This document shows positions 1 through 14,535 of a stretch of 64,000 nucleotides of DNA, piece after piece. The translations under genes and the position numbers were made by a program. The notes under the pieces are model-generated. The model did not search any database. It had not been told where the DNA came from and saw only the letters and a list, made by a program, of their open reading frames with translations. The stretch lies in contig NC_088311.1 of the NCBI RefSeq assembly GCF_910592395.1, forward strand, positions 6,264,501 to 6,328,500, in the 5' to 3' direction. This DNA is from Lineus longissimus. Taxonomy: Eukaryota > Nemertea > Pilidiophora > Heteronemertea > Lineidae. Position 1 is the stretch's first letter; the number at the start of each line of letters is the position of its first letter.

Positions 1-3000
1 TCTAGTTACCCACATACTCTGGTTTCATCGATATAAGACCGCTTTACTCATGACTAGGGAATCAATACAAAAGCCAAGCCAGAATGACGTTATGACCGTC
101 GGTCAAATTGGTGCCGCAAACCCATTGCCAATCCAAATTAAAAATCTACCGTTACCCAAATATTAAGAGACGATCTTAGATCAGGGAAAGAAGAGGATTC
201 GTCAAAGGTGTAGGTTTTTTTCCGAGTGTTTGAACAATACCCATATTTATTGCACTAAAAAACGTATTAATCAGAACCAACTGTAGAAAAATCAGAAAAT
301 CTACGGTGCAGCAATATTTTTGAATCGCCTCTAGCCAGGAGCTGCTCGACTATGGTTTAATAAGAAATGCCTGGCGTCTGATTCAAAGGAAAATCATATA
401 TTAATATTGGTATTGGATCATGACTGGAGTTGTCATGGTGATGACCCCCTTCGATGACACCAGGGAGCCGATTATCTAGATACGATCATTTGGTGATTCT
501 CACCGAGGTATTATCACTGGTTGCGCGTTTAATAAGAAGTTGTTACGTGAATTCTTGTTAATGCAAAGACCAAAAGACCCGACTTCTTCAAAGAAGTACT
601 GTCTTCAACATGTCAGCCACACATCCTTTAAAATGCTGTAATCAGCAGGCCGGACAAAAAAGTCTGGGTGTTCATCATCATTGTAGACGGAATGCCCCCA
701 GCTCACAGTAATATCACTGCATTAATTTACTTTTTAAGTATCAAAGCCTAAGGCCAAGGTCCTTGCAAGAAAACATGTTCTGCCAATCTTCTGTTATTAT
801 CAGCAGGCCAGATAATAATATGAGTGGATCAAGAACATACTTAAGTAACCTTATGTATACAAACGATTTCATCATGACGAAAGTTTCAAAACACAAAAAT
901 GAATGTCTTTATTTCACCACAACGAGAAAAAAACGCCAATGCTACAAAAAAGCTTTAGTTCTTTGATAAGTATTAGGCCTATTCAAATTTGCCTATACTA
1001 CCCTCGACATGAAAAACGTTCACCACGTCCATCGATTCCCCTCTCTCGATGCAACTTGAAAAGATATGATGCCTCCGAAAGAGTTTCTTCTTTTCTCCTC
1101 GGACAAAGCCAAACAGACATGACAGAGGCAACTCACAGGACAAGAGTAGGCCTCTCCGCTATACGCTAATATTCCTCATTTCTTTTGTAGTAACATTCAA
1201 ACCTTGAAATGTTCTTGGCAGACTACCCCAGATCTGAAAATGTCACCCATCAGTTGACATGCAACCTGTCATAAGACATGTTCCTTTCTTCTCTTATTCC
1301 TGTCCCCGGACAAAGCCAACTCATGAAAGGGAATACGACTACCGTTGTACGCAAGATTCCGTCACGGCCATATCTTCCACACAAGAAACACAATGAGCTG
1401 CTCAGATACTGTATATCTGCCAGAGGTGATAAGCCGCTTATACCAACATCAGCACAGGAAGTGACACTGATCCTTTGATGGGGGACTTTCAAGCATCTTA
1501 GCTATAAATCATCCCATAAGCATTACATTCACCGATTGATATTATTGTGACAGGTTTGGCGGCTTCTTACTAAGGGATTTGGTGACAGATTTGATTTACG
1601 GTGATATATTTGTGTCAGAAAGAATGATATTCGGATTTGTGTTGCAAAATAACGATGACATGGCTCTGCGGGATATGACTTGTATAGTCTGAGGCTGGGG
1701 ATATAGATTGATGCTTGCTTCCTGTACGGCGTAGCAATCTTTCATACCACAGAAAAGACATCTTAAAGAAATGATTAAATAAACAGATAAAGGCATGTCA
1801 CTTGCCAGATCAGGAAGCAGTACCCACTGGAAACAAGTTCTACTTCCCTTGTCACCACAATCATGTGAGGTTGCTTTCATTCTGAGTCAAGTATTGGGCT
1901 CAACTTCGCCGTCTCGGGCTTCGTTATACCAAGTGTAGATTACATGGCCGTTTCTAACCTTTTGGTTCGGGGAGGGGGTATACAGTAGCCGTTCGATGGG
2001 AGGGGAGGGGGCAGAACGGCCCAAAACGAGGGCACCCCAACCCCCACTAAATATGACCCTGGATTAGAGATTCATTCCACACTTGGTTACACCAACATGG
2101 GGTGGAGAAGTCGGCTACGAAGTGGACTAGAATACCTGTGGAAGATCAGAATGCATTTTGACCAGAAACTAATGCATCAAGGAGCCGAGGAGACAGTCAG
2201 GTTGACCAAGCAATAAATCCACTTTTCTTTTAATGTCACACGGAAGACCTTCAAGTATGCCTGTTGTATGAAAAATATGTTGCTCCTAATTACTCCCAGA
2301 ACATGAAAAGAGGCTGAGAACACCGCCAAAGTATTGTCCGTTGGCTCGTACATAAGTCGTCATGGATACTCATACATTAGCCCCTATGTAAGACGGAACG
2401 TTCATCACCATTCCTTTTCTTTCTTCAGAGTACATCATCCCTTGGCAGAACGGTGAAAATTGGTAGATTGGAAGCCTTAGAAACAAGACCAAGAAAGGAA
2501 GGCCTCTAAGTGTATCATTGTCACACACTGATTATTCTGCGTTCTCAAGCGATGGCTCACCATCAACAGGAGGAAATTCTTAAGATAAATACTTGTTCAC
2601 GAATGAATAGCTGGGCAGGGTTTATGTGACAAGCTTCAGTTACATGGTTGGTTAGAGTCCCCTGTGCTACACCCATTCGGATATACGCCAATAGGAGTGG
2701 AAACTCTCAAATGAAATATATCGATTGTGCCCATATAGATATTTCGTTTGACTGTAAAAAGCTTTAAACGTCATAGATATCCATACATCTCTCTCTTTAT
2801 CAGACATTAGTTTTATTCTTCCCCTTTTATCTTATTTTTTACCAGTTGTTTTGACCGACAATTCACCAATAAGGAACACATCGGTTAAGTGTTAATACCT
2901 TAGAAACAAGACTATCAGCCAAGGTCTCTATCGTACAACACAGTTTCATATTGGTAATCGTGTTGAGCGAGTTCTAAGGGTTTTTACAGCGGCCGTGGAT

Positions 3001-6000
3001 ATTCTTACAAGACACTACATGGTTTCTTTTGCAAGATATTTTCTTTCGCCATGCAGGTGGTTATTGCGTTTGGGCTTCAAAGAAGGAGGGTTGAACTGGA
3101 CCACCACACACCAGGGATGATTTTAGAATAAATTTGTTGCCTGAAACTATCATAACATTTTGTGAAGATCAGCGCTTTCAACCCGGCCCTAATGGTTTCA
3201 CACCATGTATATACTTTCATCGTCAGTCTTTGTGGCTGTGCCACAGTGATTAGGGCTCCACGGTAGGGCACTCTGTAGATAAAGGTATTGTCAAGATATT
3301 TTGCAGTTGTGTCACGATCAGAGTTGGTGATGGATGGAGAAACAATGGTGTTTTAAAGGGACGAAAGGGAACCTGCTTAATGGTTAACTGATGATAAAAA
3401 AACAGGCATTGGGTTAGACTGAGCATCTACATGTAGCTATTGTCTTAAATAAATATAAGGGCCGTCAGGTATTTGGCGGGGGAAAGGGGGCAATTCGTAC
3501 CCCAGACATCTCCGAAAAACGTGTGCTTCATGCAGATTTTGGACGAAAGGTTTTCTGCACACCCACACCTCGGCCAAGGTCTGACAAGTTGATAAGATAC
3601 GGCTCTGGTAGCAAAATATGGCGTGTTGAATACTTTATGTGATATAAGAGTATAAACTATCTAATTACATGTAAATGAAACACTGATATTAGTTGCAAAA
3701 AACAAAAAGCTGGAATACCATACATGGTTAACAATTATGTATACCACTGGCCTATATTACGATAGTTATTTAATATATCAATACTGTTCTAACATGTCTA
3801 TTGTATATGTACTCAAACGCAATGACTTTCTCTCGGCCATCAATCGATCAAGCTACTGGCACCAACTCGTTAGTAAACAGTATAATTATCGATATGAAAA
3901 TAACCCTTCCAGCAATAAATCAAGAATTGGCTTGGCTACACTTTTTTGATCCAGGGTACTATTATCTGGTAAGCACTTGGCCAAATGATGATACACCATT
4001 AGGCAGGATGACAAAGGTTATTAACAAATGTTTTCCTAGTGAGCCATTGAAATATTACCAAATGCTTCTGATCGAAACAGCTTATAAACACTACTATAGC
4101 ACCACTTTGGTTTAGTACATTTGCTCCAAAGGCAAAACACTTATTACCTACTTCGCATCCATATATTTGCCAATATACCTTTTTTTATATCAGATGCCTT
4201 TCTCAAAGCAGTTTCACCATCTCTCAGTAATGTACGGTGCTTAAACACAAATATGGATTTCGCCGTCACTGCAGTAGAATCAGACTACATTAAACATAAT
4301 AGTCTGCTCCCGTTGCCAGACAGACGATCAAGAGCAGACGATAAAACCTACCTTAAAATCTCCCAGATGGTCCGTCATGGTGACAGGTCAGCCTCCAGTA
4401 TCAGTAAAACACGAGATAATCCTAGACTAGCATAGCCAGATAACACTGTCGGAATTTCTCCTCATCAGTATGGCTCAGTCGTCTTACATCACATTAACCA
4501 AATGAACTAACTAGAGTAATGAAACTCATTGACATCTCCATACGAATGCCACTGCCATCAAATAGCTAAAGCGACACAGCTCCAGTTCAATGACATATGT
4601 TGCTGCCGAGATACCAGCAAGCAGGCTAGCGGAGTGATGGGTACGATACGATGGGATGATCGCGAGAACATTCAATAGCACTTGGATCTTGAGCCTAGCG
4701 ACCTCCCCCTTCGCTGTTCGACACGACAGGAATAATTGAAAAGCTTTGGCAGCGGATTCTCCTGGTACAGAGATGCTGAACGGGTTGGCTGGTGTATGTT
4801 TTCCCCCAGCAGCTCTCGTCTCTTCAATAATTCACTCACATTTGCATTGCGAGAGGAGTGATTACCTGTTTCCGTTCATTGCTCGTTTTACCATTAGTTT
4901 GTATATGATGGTGTACGTAATTGTGTATGTATTATAGGCAAATGAGGCTGGAACCAATTATCCTACATGTAATATTTAGTGGGTCAATACTACAACATCC
5001 GCTTGCCCAATTTTGACCACAATGATGATTGAACAACTACCTTGCAAACATTTGTATTGTCAGATTTGTAATTGCATAACATGAAAATAAGAGCAGTTAT
5101 TTGGTGATGGTCTCATATTCGATATTGGTACCACAATGGGATTAACCATTTCAAGCTGGCCTTATATTCAAATGTTTGTTCTACTAACAAATCGGATCAC
5201 TTATTTGGAAATCAATTTATCAAAGGTCATCATCGGCGTCCATATTTTTTGCACACACTTAGTCAGTAACTGGCGATATGCAGCAGCAAGAGTAAAGAGA
5301 AAGTATGATTCCTGCGCATCTTCCAAAAGCAACATTTTGCCCAAAATTACAAACATGCGCAGTGAACGGTTTTTGAGTGCGTAGAGTAATTGGCATGCAA
5401 AAGAACCATAAGGAAGAGAGAAATTATTGGCAGAAATCTAGCCAAAATCTGTCATCGCAGATAAAAAAGATGACAGATTCGCTTCACCATTTGACCAGCG
5501 TGAGATGTAACTTGAACTGCCTAGTACGAAATATAAAGTTTCATCAGTTCAAAGTTTCATGTGTTTGTTAAAACACATGTTTTCCACGACTTTACAGTGT
5601 CATCTTTCTGCCCTTCACATGTGATTGATGTTCAGCTATTTGATATTTCAGAATGTCAATTCTGCTAGTAAGAAAACGACCCCCAGCAAAAATCATTAAC
5701 AACTGTGAGAAATATAGAGATAAACGAACAAGAAATATGATAGCCAGTCCAACAACAATTTCCTGGTCTTCTTGAACTTTTTTCCTGAGATGCAATGCAA
5801 CTGAATGTCAAAACCACCCCCAACTGAGATCATAGGGAAATAATGATAAGCCTCACATAAAACATGAGGAAAAAGAGGATAAACCCAAAAGAAATTGATA
5901 CCTTCTTCACGAGTGCCGATCTTTATACCATGATATTTCTGGACACAGATCGAGAAAGTGTGTTGCATTTCAATCAATATCATTCTGTCCAGTTAAGGTC

Positions 6001-6880
6001 ATCATCGATCTTTCAGTTGATTAAATTTGCGGCCAATTTGAAAAGACTGATCAGAATACGGAGAGGTCGGTCGTGTCGATTCCAGAAGCTATGACGTCAT
6101 CAGTACCGCACTCCATGTTATCCTCGTCAGTCACGCCTGATGGCCACGCCTGATGGCCACCTGATGTTGTTTGCTGTCATCGGCATTCTGTGAAAGAACA
6201 GCCACTGGTAAGTCATCGTGACGTCAGTACCTTGAGGGTCAAGGCCAAGGTCAAATTGATGGATAGGCTGAACTCTAAATAATCAATTGATCAGTAAGTC
6301 CCCGTCGTTAAACCAAGGTTCACTGGATCAACAGGTTAAACAATTTAATTGAATCAGAATCTAAAGGTCAATATCAAAATAGCCATTTTTCTGGCCGGTC
6401 TTAAGGCTGCATAAGGGCGATGGATAATCCTGATTACCCGTGGGACACGTGTAAAACAGTGTGCACGAGCGAACTGTTCCTTTAAAGTAGAAATGGTTGG
6501 CCAAGGCTCTAAATAGCTAGTTGAACTTGAGGTCATCTCAATGTCTTAACTATGATGGATCACATCTCTGAACAGGTGGTCGGCCATATATACCTTCCAT
6601 CTGGTCCCTCAATAACCATCAAACAACAACTTGAGTCATTTACAAAACGAAGCACCGGAGTTCCTCCAATGACGGATCTCTGAGCCTTACTGAATAAAGG
6701 ACTGTGATAAATTTTGCATAAGACGCAAGTTACTCCAAGTAAACTGCTCATATATTCATAGACCTGTTGGTTACAGTTAACGATGTTCGCCTTCGAGGCA
6801 TATTAATAATCATGGTTCCATCGCCAATCGTTCATACACTTAGATTATTTTCTCATTCCCATCGTTGCTGGTAGACACCT
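1..6880. other. intergenic, no gene recognised
   Basis: I see no gene here. Open frames stay near or below 105 codons, lack recognisable motifs and are not joined by convincing splice sites. The only local structure noted is a short tandem pair of a 14-bp unit (core CGCCTGATGGCCA) near 6,132-6,159. Unrecognised fast-evolving exons or non-coding RNAs cannot be excluded. Confidence 0.5.
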
Positions 6881-6884
6881 CCGG

Positions 6885-7565
6885 CACTCATCCCAATTTG
6901 TCACATATTCTCTGACAATTAACGAGAACATGATCACAAGGGTGGCAAAGCTAGTTGGCCTCAAGAAAAGCAAGTCAAGAATCAATGGTTTTCCCTTTAA
7001 TTGAGGGAAATAAGAGAGCATATGTTGAGAGGGAAAGAATGGTTCGTGTGGCACCTTTATACAAAACAGCTCCATGGGCCTATTGATGTAAAACTGATCA
7101 GCGAAGTTCTAGGTATCATTATATCAACTAATGTCAAGAGGAACAGCCGAGGAAATGAAACCGGACGAGGTACCAACGAAAAGGTCTATCATGCCGTTTC
7201 CATACCATTATTTGCCATAACCACCAAGAAACAAGCTGGATTCCGCCTGAAAATCGCCATCAATTGAAAATAACACATGTTCCACAGGGACGTGACCATG
7301 ATAAGTACTCGTCCCAGTTCATCAAATATGCTTCAGCAATTAGCCGGGAACCTGATCACAGGATGGTATATCTAGCCTCAAGAAAACCAAGTGAAGAGTC
7401 AATGGCCTTCCCTTTAATTAGGTAAAATGAGAACAAATGTTGAGAGGGAACTTGAAGTAGATGGTCCGGAGGGCACTACTACGAAATGGCTCGGGCTCAT
7501 TAAAGTTAAATTGAGTTGGACGACGAACTGTTTGTATGCCTAGGAGGAAAACCAAAAGCCCTCGG
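6885..7565. repeat. diverged tandem duplication (two copies, about 417 bp apart)
   Basis: Roughly 6,885-7,160 and 7,297-7,565 are related along their length. Anchors in the same order include CATCCCAATTTGTCA against CGTCCCAGTTCATCA, GATCACAAGGG against GATCACAGGAT, CCTCAAGAAAA in both, TTCCCTTTAATT in both, and TGTTGAGAGGGAA in both. The offset between anchors is about 417 bp. Many substitutions and small indels show that the duplication is old. No open frame is shared between the copies, so this looks like duplicated non-coding DNA. Confidence 0.65.
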
Positions 7566-10500
7566 TGCATGGAGCCAGAGGAAGTAAACCTTACATAACC
7601 TATCTATATCTTTACTTTAAACGACGACAACAACGTGATGGGCGAGGCTCATTGCGCAATAACTGGCCAGTTGTTTTGGTAGACACTCTGCACTCGGCGG
7701 CACTCGTGAAAGTCCGGAAAGCCGAGTCAAACCTTACACAGTTGTTACCTCTACTATATGGAGAAAGGCAAATGACTGTCCAGTCCAATCATTACAATTA
7801 CAACATCATTGACTGTAGCGAAGCACTCAGAATATGGTGAAAGCTTTCTTGGTAAAGTACATAATTCTATCAAACTGCCAAATACCATGTGGGTCCACAC
7901 GATAATCTTGGCTACAAACAAAGTGCAGCCCATAAATTAGCCAAGTTAACCAAGCATCATTTCTGTCCATTTGAATGAAATCATTCAGCAAGCTTGGATG
8001 ATGTTTATGGTAATTGAATGGCTAATTGTGGCGCATTGCATGAATTATGTACAGGACCAATATGATATGTACTAATTTAATCAGTCCAATAAACTGATCC
8101 ATTAGTTTACATGTACATGTAGTTCAACATTTACGATCTTTATACTGATAATAATGAAATGATACCCAAACGGCAACTTTAACCTGAAACGCGGGCACGA
8201 TTTCGGAGCAAAACAATTGTTGAAATTGTTGCGTAGTTCAGCCCGATCAGCCATGTCAACGCTGGTCTCTTCTACTCAGCAAGACGATTGTTTTAGAGCC
8301 TTCCATTATGACTGATTTTAGACAAGTATGTTCGATGGCTGATTGGTGTATCAACAGATTCATGTCAGATACTGTGGTGAAATACAGTCCAAATTGTATC
8401 AGAATGTTCAAATTGCATGACGAGGAGCATAATGTCAATCAGTCGCCTTGGCAACATGATAGTGTTCGATTATTTGATTTGCGACCATCGAAAACTTAAT
8501 TTTGATGGGCTGGTGACTCAGTATTTGTAACAACAACAATGCCGGTAGTGCCGTCGCTTCCGTGATGACAGGCCAGGCTGCAATCTGGAGCAAGCTGTGC
8601 ATTTGCCAAGGGGGGATTGCTATCGTGAATTAATACACTCCCTGGTACGATTAATAACCCACCACTCCTTATCAATATTTTGTATAGATGCTGGGTATGA
8701 CACAGGAAATGAGTGTTAGTTGTCAATACTAGTATATCATTAGCAAGGTGTTCTTTAGGAATATTCGGATAGGAATAGAGGAAACGAGGCATAGTATCTC
8801 AAAAAGCACCAAGTCTTTTTTCACTCTACCGAAAAACTTCTACGGTGTGCATATTTGTGATGGCCGAAAAACCTTTGAACATGTTTCTGAGAATTCATAC
8901 ATCACCGGATAGATTCTCTCAAAGTCTGCTGAGTACAGGCGAATGCATGCACTGCCTTCGGACGTTCAACGACGCCTCGATCTATTCCAGAGGGAGGGAT
9001 TTTCAATTTCTAGATCTGACAGACAAGAAGAGATAAGATGCAGTGATTGATGTATCTTTCCCAGGATGCCGTTCTGAATGATGGCACAAGTCATGCGGAC
9101 TGAGGCAAAGCCGGATCATGGCACAGATATCTCCGCGTCCTTGCGAGGATCATCAACAACAAAATCTTGTCAACAAAGACGAGGTCAGTTGTTTTTCCAC
9201 AAACACAACGTCATTGCTTTTCCATTTCACTCCATCAATATTTGGCCCTGTTTAAATAGTTGTATTCTGAGAGATTCATTCAAAGGTTTTAGCACTCATT
9301 TTGACTTCATGTATAATGGCATTGTGAAGTAGATAAGGCCAATATACTGCCTTAGAAATTTTGAGAATGAGCTCACGGCATGGCCACAAACGCCAACACC
9401 AACACAAATATTGAAAAGTAATAAATGTTTGTTACCGGTTTTTGAGCGTGTTTAAAACCCTTCAGGATGTGGTAATTTAAAATGCAACATTAATGTAGAC
9501 TGTGGAGGTATTCAGTTCGTCCAGAAAAGCATCCGGCAGACATTCAGACAGTTATTTCCATAGCACCTATCATGAAAATTGTACCGTCTCTTCTACAACA
9601 AGAGATAATGGCAACGACCTCATTACGCCACCTATTGGACCCTAGGGAACATTCTTATGGCGCCCATATCCATAATTGCACACACGCCACATCCATCATT
9701 GGGATGACGTCAGATAGCATCAGGTGAAGAGCCCCTTGCCTCACTCAACAGATCGTGGCGCATGTGATGCTGACAGGATGCTGCGCAGTTTGGGAACGAA
9801 GGAAGCATTTTTCAAATTTAAACTAATACATGTCTTTCATAACCTGATTATACTCATCACACAAAACATTAAACATATTTCCCTTGATACATGTAACTGA
9901 CAAAAGGCTCACATTTTTTGTCGTATCACCTTATACTCTAGGCTAAAGAGATCTCGGATGATCCATCGGCAGAATTTTACGACCTTGACCTACTTTAGTT
10001 TGAAATTAGGTCACGATGACTTTTGATCCAATTAAAACCTTGCTTCAGTTCCAAATTATCCACATTTGCAGGAGTCAGCACACTAGAATGTTCATATAAT
10101 ATCATTTTGTTGCATTATATTCAACGATATTATCTCGATACGGATTTTGCGCACGTTACAAAATGCCTGGGTAGGGATATTCCCGAAAGAAGTTGAGCAC
10201 CAGACGGTGTAAAAAATCATAAACAAACCCTGTATTACTGCAAGAACATTTCTATCATAAAAAGGACTGAAATTCAAACCTGTGATTATACATCATTAAA
10301 AATATTCGTAAAGAGATCTAAAGACGGCGATCACACAAATAGTGCCTCTGGTACAGCAGCCAGAAAAACATCATATCTTATTTCAAATCAATACTCGAGG
10401 GTGCAGTTAACACTTTACTTCCCTTTTATGGCAGCTTTTGCCAACAATATGAGGTGGTCCTATGTACGCGCTGACAGTATGTGAATCGGGTTTACATTAA

Positions 10501-11993
10501 TATTAAGGTCAGCGAGGCAGTACATGCAATGTAAAGGTAAAGTTTGTTTTAGGATGAATGTATTTCCAAAATAAGCCGGATGAACTGTCATCCTCTTTTT
10601 TATAGCCTAGCAATTAAGTACATGTATTTTTAAAAAAGCCATCGACCGTAATGGGTTTCACCGTTATCTACTGATGACGTCAAACGCGAGATGAATGTTC
10701 GACTCCGTGACTTATTCATGTGGACAAGCTATTTCTGATCGATCGCTCCAATCAATAGCGCGGTCATCTCCCCAGGGAGATCGGAGCCAATATCAAATCA
10801 TCCTCAGGGTAGACCAGCCTCTTATTGGACATACACGTTAATATAATGGAGGTTTTCTGTTTGAAAAGCCGATGGGAACTCAGGAAGACTGGCTCAATAT
10901 CCTGGTGGAGGGAGGACTTGGGTCTGCCTGCCTTATACGCAGCCAGCGGCGGTTGGGTTATCCATCACTCTACCCTTTCTTTCTTTCTCGACTAGAACAT
11001 CTCTTATTTTAGCGTAACTATTTCTAGCATCTTGTATAGTGATGAATGGCTGGGTTCTTCCTTCTGCTGAATTAAAAAAATTCAGGAAGAATAAACAACT
11101 CCAATTTGTCAGACTTTTGGTTTGACTCAGGCAATTCGCTTACTGCGGCCTTTAAACCAACCTTTAACCGAAAAACATATGAGGAAGGCTTACAGACCTT
11201 CTTTTAAAAGTCATAATTCCCCTCTCCCTGTCTATGGTGATAATCATTTAGTCTGTTCAACATCCACTATTCCAGCAGCCCATTCCACGGGCTTGTCGCC
11301 CTGATTCCAACATCAGCGATACTCAATATTAAATCTATAACCAGGCAACTAATTCTAATCAATAGTCCCATAAATCAGTTCTGCATCGCCTGGTACAGAA
11401 AGGTTGTCAGCTAAAAGCAGTCCATGGATTGAGAATAGGTTTGTTTTTACAGTAAATGGTTTCAATCCTCACCATAAACTATTGAGACTCGGTTGAGATG
11501 CGATTAAAGGTTTGGCGCTTGTCGCAACTAACTACAGTGGTTGTGCATGGTTGTAGGTTTAATTCTTGTCTTGACAGTTTGCCTCTCTCTTCCGAGGGGT
11601 AGATGGGTAGAGAAGCAGGCTAGCAAGGCTAGTGAAGGACGGATCCAAGCGATCCCAAATATCGGACTATAGCTTCCTCGCTTATCCATTACTGGTGATC
11701 GACTCGGCCAGCCCAGCATCCAGTGGTTTGTCCTAACATACATTGTGGTCTTTTTTCTCTAATGGACAAATTACTTAATAACCTCATTGGGTAAATCAAG
11801 GCGACATTATACAAACATGAACGTTTGGTGCCCATAACCCATATACCCAGTATCAAACCAATCAGATTGACTGAGTGTTAATAAGTAAGGCAATTTGGTT
11901 AACCACTATTCACCATTAGGTTCACTTGACAATTTCAAAACGTTTCTGTGCAATTAATGATATGATTGATATGGTAAAATACTCGGAATGTGC
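7566..11993. other. intergenic, no gene recognised
   Basis: No gene is supported. Open frames of 60-98 codons on both strands have no recognisable domain, and their apparent coding character is not supported by splice signals. No RNA gene was recognised by eye. Confidence 0.45.
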
Positions 11994-12001
11994 ACCGCAC
12001 T
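11994..12001. repeat. target-site duplication, left copy (ACCGCACT)
   Basis: The 8-bp word ACCGCACT lies immediately left of the foldback element and recurs immediately right of it at 14,598-14,605. The terminal inverted repeats (ACGGTGGCCC... and ...GGGCCACCGT) start exactly at its edges. An 8-bp duplication is what hAT, P and Merlin superfamily transposases leave (family knowledge). The pair shows that the palindrome inserted as a unit. Confidence 0.88.
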
Positions 12002-12061
12002 ACGGTGGCCCATTAGGGACATCATGTTTTTTTTTAGATTCAAATACGATTTTTTTTTCTC

Positions 12062-12838
12062 GAATTTTCTCCACGGAATTAAGTATTTTCTCCACGGAAT
12101 TAAGTATTTTCTCCACGGAAATAAATACTTTTCTCCACGGAAATAACATTTATCTCCACGGAAATAACATTTATCTCCACGGAAATAAATACTTTTCTCC
12201 ACGGAAATAAATACTTTTCTCCACGGAAATAACATTTATCTCCACGGAAATAAATACTTTTCTCCACGGAAATAAATACTTTTCTCCACGGAAATAACAT
12301 TTATCTCCACGGAAATAACATTTATCTCCACGGAAATAAATACTTTTCTCCACGGAAATAAATACTTTTCTCCACGGAAATAACATTTATCTCCACGGAA
12401 ATAACATTTATCTCCACGGAAATAAATACTTTTCTCCACGGAAATAAATATTTTTCTCCACGGAAATAACATTTATCTCCACGGAAATAAATACTTTTCT
12501 CCACGGAAATAAATACTTTTCTCCACGGAAATAACATTTATCTCCACGGAAATAAATACTTTTCTCCACGGAAATAAATACTTTTCTCCACGGAAATAAC
12601 ATTTATCTCCACGGAAATAAATACTTTTCTCCACGGAAATAAATACTTTTCTCCACGGAAATAACATTTATCTCCACGGAAATAAATACTTTTCTCCACG
12701 GAAATAAATACTTTTCTCCACGGAATTAAGTATTTTCTCCGCGGAAATAACATTTATCTCCACGGAAATAAATACTTTTCTCCACGGAAATAAATACTTT
12801 TCTCCACGGAATTAAGTATTTTCTCCGCGGAAATAAAT
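12062..12838. repeat. left-arm tandem array of 21/22-bp units
   Basis: Two unit types alternate. Type A is 22 bp, CTCCACGGAAAT then AAATACTTTT. Type B is 21 bp, CTCCACGGAAAT then AACATTTAT. They are ordered A-A-B or A-A-B-B, giving higher-order periods of 65 and 86 bp. Variant units with CGGAATTAAGTATTTT sit at both margins, and a CCGCGG variant marks the inner edge. The array is mirrored in the right arm with a different copy number. Confidence 0.9.
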
Positions 12839-13546
12839 AATTGATTCCGCTGATATGATTGGTCCTGCATTTTAGAGGACGAGGTCAAGGTGAAACTATT
12901 AACCCTTAAACCCCAACCTTGCGGTAGGCTCGGGAACCAAGCTGTACAGGCGCTGCCCGCTGGAACACGAGGCCGCTTGTCAATCCCGTTTGACATTGTC
13001 AGATCTGACTATACGTGTATAGTGTTGGCATGAAGACTGTGGAAGATGTAAGTAACACGATGATTGTCAGATTTGATACGTTTTGAATCATAAAAATGCA
13101 GTTGGTAGCATCTTTGTAGAGTGGCCTAGTATCAGTGAAGAAAACGGTACGTGGAGACCCACTGCCGATGTTATGTATAGCTAGCTATCGCGCGCAGTAG
13201 CTAGCTATACATAACATCGGCAGTGGGTCTCCACGTACCGTTTTCTTCACTGATACTAGGCCACTCTACAAAGATGCTACCAACTGCATTTTTATGATTC
13301 AAAACGTATCAAATCTGACAATCATCGTGTTACTTACATCTTCCACAGTCTTCATGCCAACACTATACACGTATAGTCAGATCTGACAATGTCAAACGGG
13401 ATTGACAAGCGGCCTCGTGTTCCAGCGGGCAGCGCCTGTACAGCTTGGTTCCCGAGCCTACCGCAAGGTTGGGGTTTAAGGGTTAATAGTTTCACCTTGA
13501 CCTCGTCCTCTAAAATGCAGGACCAATCATATCAGCGGAATCAATT

Positions 13547-14535
13547 ATTTATTTCCGCGGAGAAAATACTTAATTCCGTGGAGAAAAGTATTTATTTCCG
13601 TGGAGAAAAGTATTTATTTCCGTGGAGATAAATGTTATTTCCGCGGAGAAAATACTTAATTCCGTGGAGAAAAGTATTTATTTCCGTGGAGAAAAGTATT
13701 TATTTCCGTGGAGATAAATGTTATTTCCGTGGAGATAAATGTTATTTCCGTGGAGAAAAGTATTTATTTCCGTGGAGAAAAGTATTTATTTCCGTGGAGA
13801 TAAATGTTATTTCCGTGGAGATAAATGTTATTTCCGTGGAGAAAAGTATTTATTTCCGTGGAGAAAAGTATTTATTTCCGTGGAGATAAATGTTATTTCC
13901 GTGGAGATAAATGTTATTTCCGTGGAGAAAAGTATTTATTTCCGTGGAGAAAAGTATTTATTTCCGTGGAGATAAATGTTATTTCCGTGGAGAAAAATAT
14001 TTATTTCCGTGGAGAAAAGTATTTATTTCCGTGGAGATAAATGTTATTTCCGTGGAGATAAATGTTATTTCCGTGGAGAAAAGTATTTATTTCCGTGGAG
14101 AAAAGTATTTATTTCCGTGGAGATAAATGTTATTTCCGTGGAGAAAAATATTTATTTCCGTGGAGAAAAGTATTTATTTCCGTGGAGATAAATGTTATTT
14201 CCGTGGAGATAAATGTTATTTCCGTGGAGAAAAGTATTTATTTCCGTGGAGAAAAGTATTTATTTCCGTGGAGATAAATGTTATTTCCGTGGAGAAAAAT
14301 ATTTATTTCCGTGGAGAAAAGTATTTATTTCCGTGGAGATAAATGTTATTTCCGTGGAGATAAATGTTATTTCCGTGGAGAAAAGTATTTATTTCCGTGG
14401 AGAAAAGTATTTATTTCCGTGGAGATAAATGTTATTTCCGTGGAGATAAATGTTATTTCCGTGGAGAAAAGTATTTATTTCCGTGGAGAAAATACTTAAT
14501 TCCGTGGAGAAAATACTTAATTCCGTGGAGAAAAT
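13547..14535. repeat. right-arm tandem array of 21/22-bp units
   Basis: This is the reverse complement of the left array (ATTTCCGTGGAG core) and is about 210 bp longer. Rare variants such as AAAAATATTT recur here at regular higher-order spacing (about 13,991, 14,142 and 14,293) but appear only once in the left array. That pattern points to local expansion of this arm after the element formed. Confidence 0.9.

Noticed and set aside
12100-14500. Many overlapping open frames on both strands in the foldback arms, translating to FRGEKYLFPWRK-like repeats
   Set aside because: They are mechanical translations of a stop-free 21/22-bp tandem array; the frames shift with repeat number and match no protein family.
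12062-14535. CRISPR-like regular repeats
   Set aside because: Units are contiguous with no unique spacers, mirrored as an inverted repeat within a eukaryotic transposon, and there are no cas genes.
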